Source: Bacteroidetes bacterium UBA2364 (lineage in GTDB: Bacteria; Bacteroidota; Rhodothermia; Rhodothermales; UBA2364). Taken from it: DNA of 15,936 nucleotides. Position numbers and translations under genes: made by a program. Position 1 is the stretch's first letter; each line of letters begins with the position of its first letter. This document shows, one piece after another, positions 15,066 to 15,936 of this stretch. The notes below the pieces were generated by a model. It searched no databases. It worked only from the letters and a program-made list of their open reading frames with translations, and was not told the DNA's origin. The stretch covers positions 42,190-58,125 of the forward strand of contig DDTM01000002.1 in NCBI GenBank assembly GCA_002344075.1. The letters run 5' to 3'.

Positions 15066-15197
15066 CGCTAACGTTCTCACACTTGGCGTTCGGACGGGTT
15101 TCGGAGCACAAAACTGTCAACCAACACTGAACTTAAATAGAAGCACAAAGCGCCAAGTTTGCGCGTCAGCCCGTCTGAGGCAAAACCCGTGTTATAG
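15066..15197 (-). other. Complete attC-like cassette recombination site (site 2)
   Basis: A 132-bp element between DUF3885 and DUF998. On the minus strand it begins CTATAAC and ends GTTAGCG, resembling the R'' (RYYYAAC) and R' (GTTRRRY) core boxes of integron attC sites though not perfect to consensus. Inside, ACTTGGCG (15081-15088) and CGCCAAGT (15151-15158) form an 8-bp inverted repeat, and a second pair ACGGGTTT / AAACCCGT can also form. The DUF3885 stop codon lies 9 bp before it. Its left half matches site 3 and its right half matches site 1. The inner fold is less symmetric than textbook attC. Confidence 0.65.
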
Positions 15198-15206
15198 GGC
15201 GTCTTT

Positions 15207-15881
15207 CTATTCAAATTGTTTGTCAATTTGCTCTCTGTCATAGTCAAGTATCCAGTCGTTATGTTTCTTGTAAATTGGTCGTAAGATTTCTTTGTCAGCC
15301 GAAACAATGTCAAGACCTCTATCGTCATACATATGAAAAATAAATTTCTTGTCAATATTCACAAAATAGATTTCTTTGTCAGTTAAAAATCCGTTTTGGC
15401 CAAGTCGTGGTTGTCTTTGTGGAAAGTCATTATGTCCAATTGCTGTTAGAATATTTTTATAGTCAATTCTGTCAGCAGTTAATTTAATAATTGCAATATT
15501 TCTTATATCAAATTTGCCGCCTGATTCATAAAGTTGGAATTCTTTTGAGTAACTTATTTCGGTCTTTTCTAAACTGTCAATTTGTTTAAATGTAAAGTTT
15601 GAAAACCTTATTTTTCTACGCTTGTATTTGTAGTCCATAAAAACCAAAAACACTTTGTCAGAATTGTCAAATGCAGTTTGAAAAATTGTCGAAGCTCGTC
15701 TTGTTACTTCTTGAAAATATTCGCCCATGCCTGTTTCTCCAACTTGTAAGTCAAAACGAAGTCCCAAGTTCCAACTATAAAACAAAGGTTTCCGTAATCT
15801 TAGTCCTTTGAAATTATCGTTTAAAAATTTTCTATATTCTTGCTTTGTTGTCAAGTTGTTGTCGTATTTTAAAATGCCCAC
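15207..15881 (-). CDS. DUF3885 domain-containing protein
   Basis: A 224-residue soluble protein that I recognise as DUF3885 from its pattern: N-terminal KPLFYSWNLGLRFDLQVG, a central RASTIFQTAFDNSDKVFLVFMDY, and the C-terminal hallmark FIFHMYDDRGLDIV followed by IYKKHNDWILDYDR. The family has no known function. The start is a GTG at 15881 lying inside the R'-type core box of site 3; the next Met is far downstream and would lose conserved sequence. Strongly AT-rich: one 60-base row, 15481-15540, is 25% GC by count, against 60% in row 1261-1320 of rsmB, which suggests acquisition. It forms a single-gene cassette with site 2. Confidence 0.78.
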   Translation of the reverse strand: MGILKYDNNLTTKQEYRKFLNDNFKGLRLRKPLFYSWNLGLRFDLQVGETGMGEYFQEVTRRASTIFQTAFDNSDKVFLVFMDYKYKRRKIRFSNFTFKQIDSLEKTEISYSKEFQLYESGGKFDIRNIAIIKLTADRIDYKNILTAIGHNDFPQRQPRLGQNGFLTDKEIYFVNIDKKFIFHMYDDRGLDIVSADKEILRPIYKKHNDWILDYDREQIDKQFE

Positions 15882-15936
15882 AACGGTTTACGGATTGGCG
15901 TAGTGGCAGATTTTTAGCACAAAAGTTCAATCGAAG
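15878..15936 (-). other. Partial attC-like site (site 3), continues beyond window
   Basis: Reading the minus strand from the window edge, TTTTGTGCT, then ACGCCAA, then AACCGTTGTGG appear in the same order and at similar spacing as TTTTGTGCT, ACGCCAA and GAACGTTAGCGG in site 2. The terminal box is GTTGTGG (15884-15878). The rest of the site lies beyond the edge, so the array continues to the right. Confidence 0.5.

Noticed and set aside
1..15936. CRISPR array
   Set aside because: No regularly spaced short direct repeats; the repeated sequences are only the two TIR elements and the three cassette sites.

Overview
The window looks like chromosomal DNA from a member of the Bacteroidota or Rhodothermota lineage. 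The evidence is a short Bacteroidota-type RpoD sigma factor of about 280 residues, a DUF4296 lipoprotein, a promoter of the TTTG-N20-TAnnTTTG type in front of rpoD, few visible Shine-Dalgarno sequences, and many signal-peptide or lipoprotein starts. The genus cannot be named from the sequence alone.

Layout, left to right. (1) 1-366, minus: a membrane protein that runs off the left edge. (2) 557-1870, plus: an RsmB-like 16S rRNA m5C methyltransferase. (3) 1871-4933: an aldehyde-detoxification module of a DUF779 protein and an NAD-dependent aldehyde dehydrogenase on the minus strand, with a divergent AraC-type regulator. (4) 4938-6118, minus: trpA followed by a one-base-overlapping DUF4296 lipoprotein. 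(5) 6308-9625: a secreted GH29 alpha-L-fucosidase and a small membrane protein (plus), convergent with a sulfatase lipoprotein (minus); together they suggest breakdown of sulfated fucose glycans. (6) 9767-10462, plus: a secreted SIMPL-domain protein. (7) 10463-10896: a hairpin-rich intergenic region with a possible structured RNA. (8) 10897-12944: folP and rpoD, divergent. (9) 13040-13468, minus: a hotdog thioesterase. (10) 13762 to the end: an accessory region that differs sharply from the rest.

The accessory region is the most interesting part. From about 13.9 kb rightward the DNA becomes AT-rich. Three related recombination-site-like sequences (13934-14000, 15066-15197, 15878-15936) separate compact minus-strand genes: a DUF998 membrane protein plus a cupin in one unit, and a DUF3885 protein in the next. 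Each unit is gene(s) followed closely by a site whose outer ends resemble integron attC core boxes (YTAAC ... GTTAGCG). I read this as part of an integron-type gene-cassette array with no integrase in view. The left-most site is cut in half next to a 172-bp element with terminal inverted repeats. A diverged 195-bp copy of that element lies at 7940-8134, wedged between the stop codons of two convergent genes. The pair looks like a dispersed, non-autonomous MITE-like or structured-RNA family.

No tRNA, rRNA, CRISPR array, transposase or integrase gene was seen.
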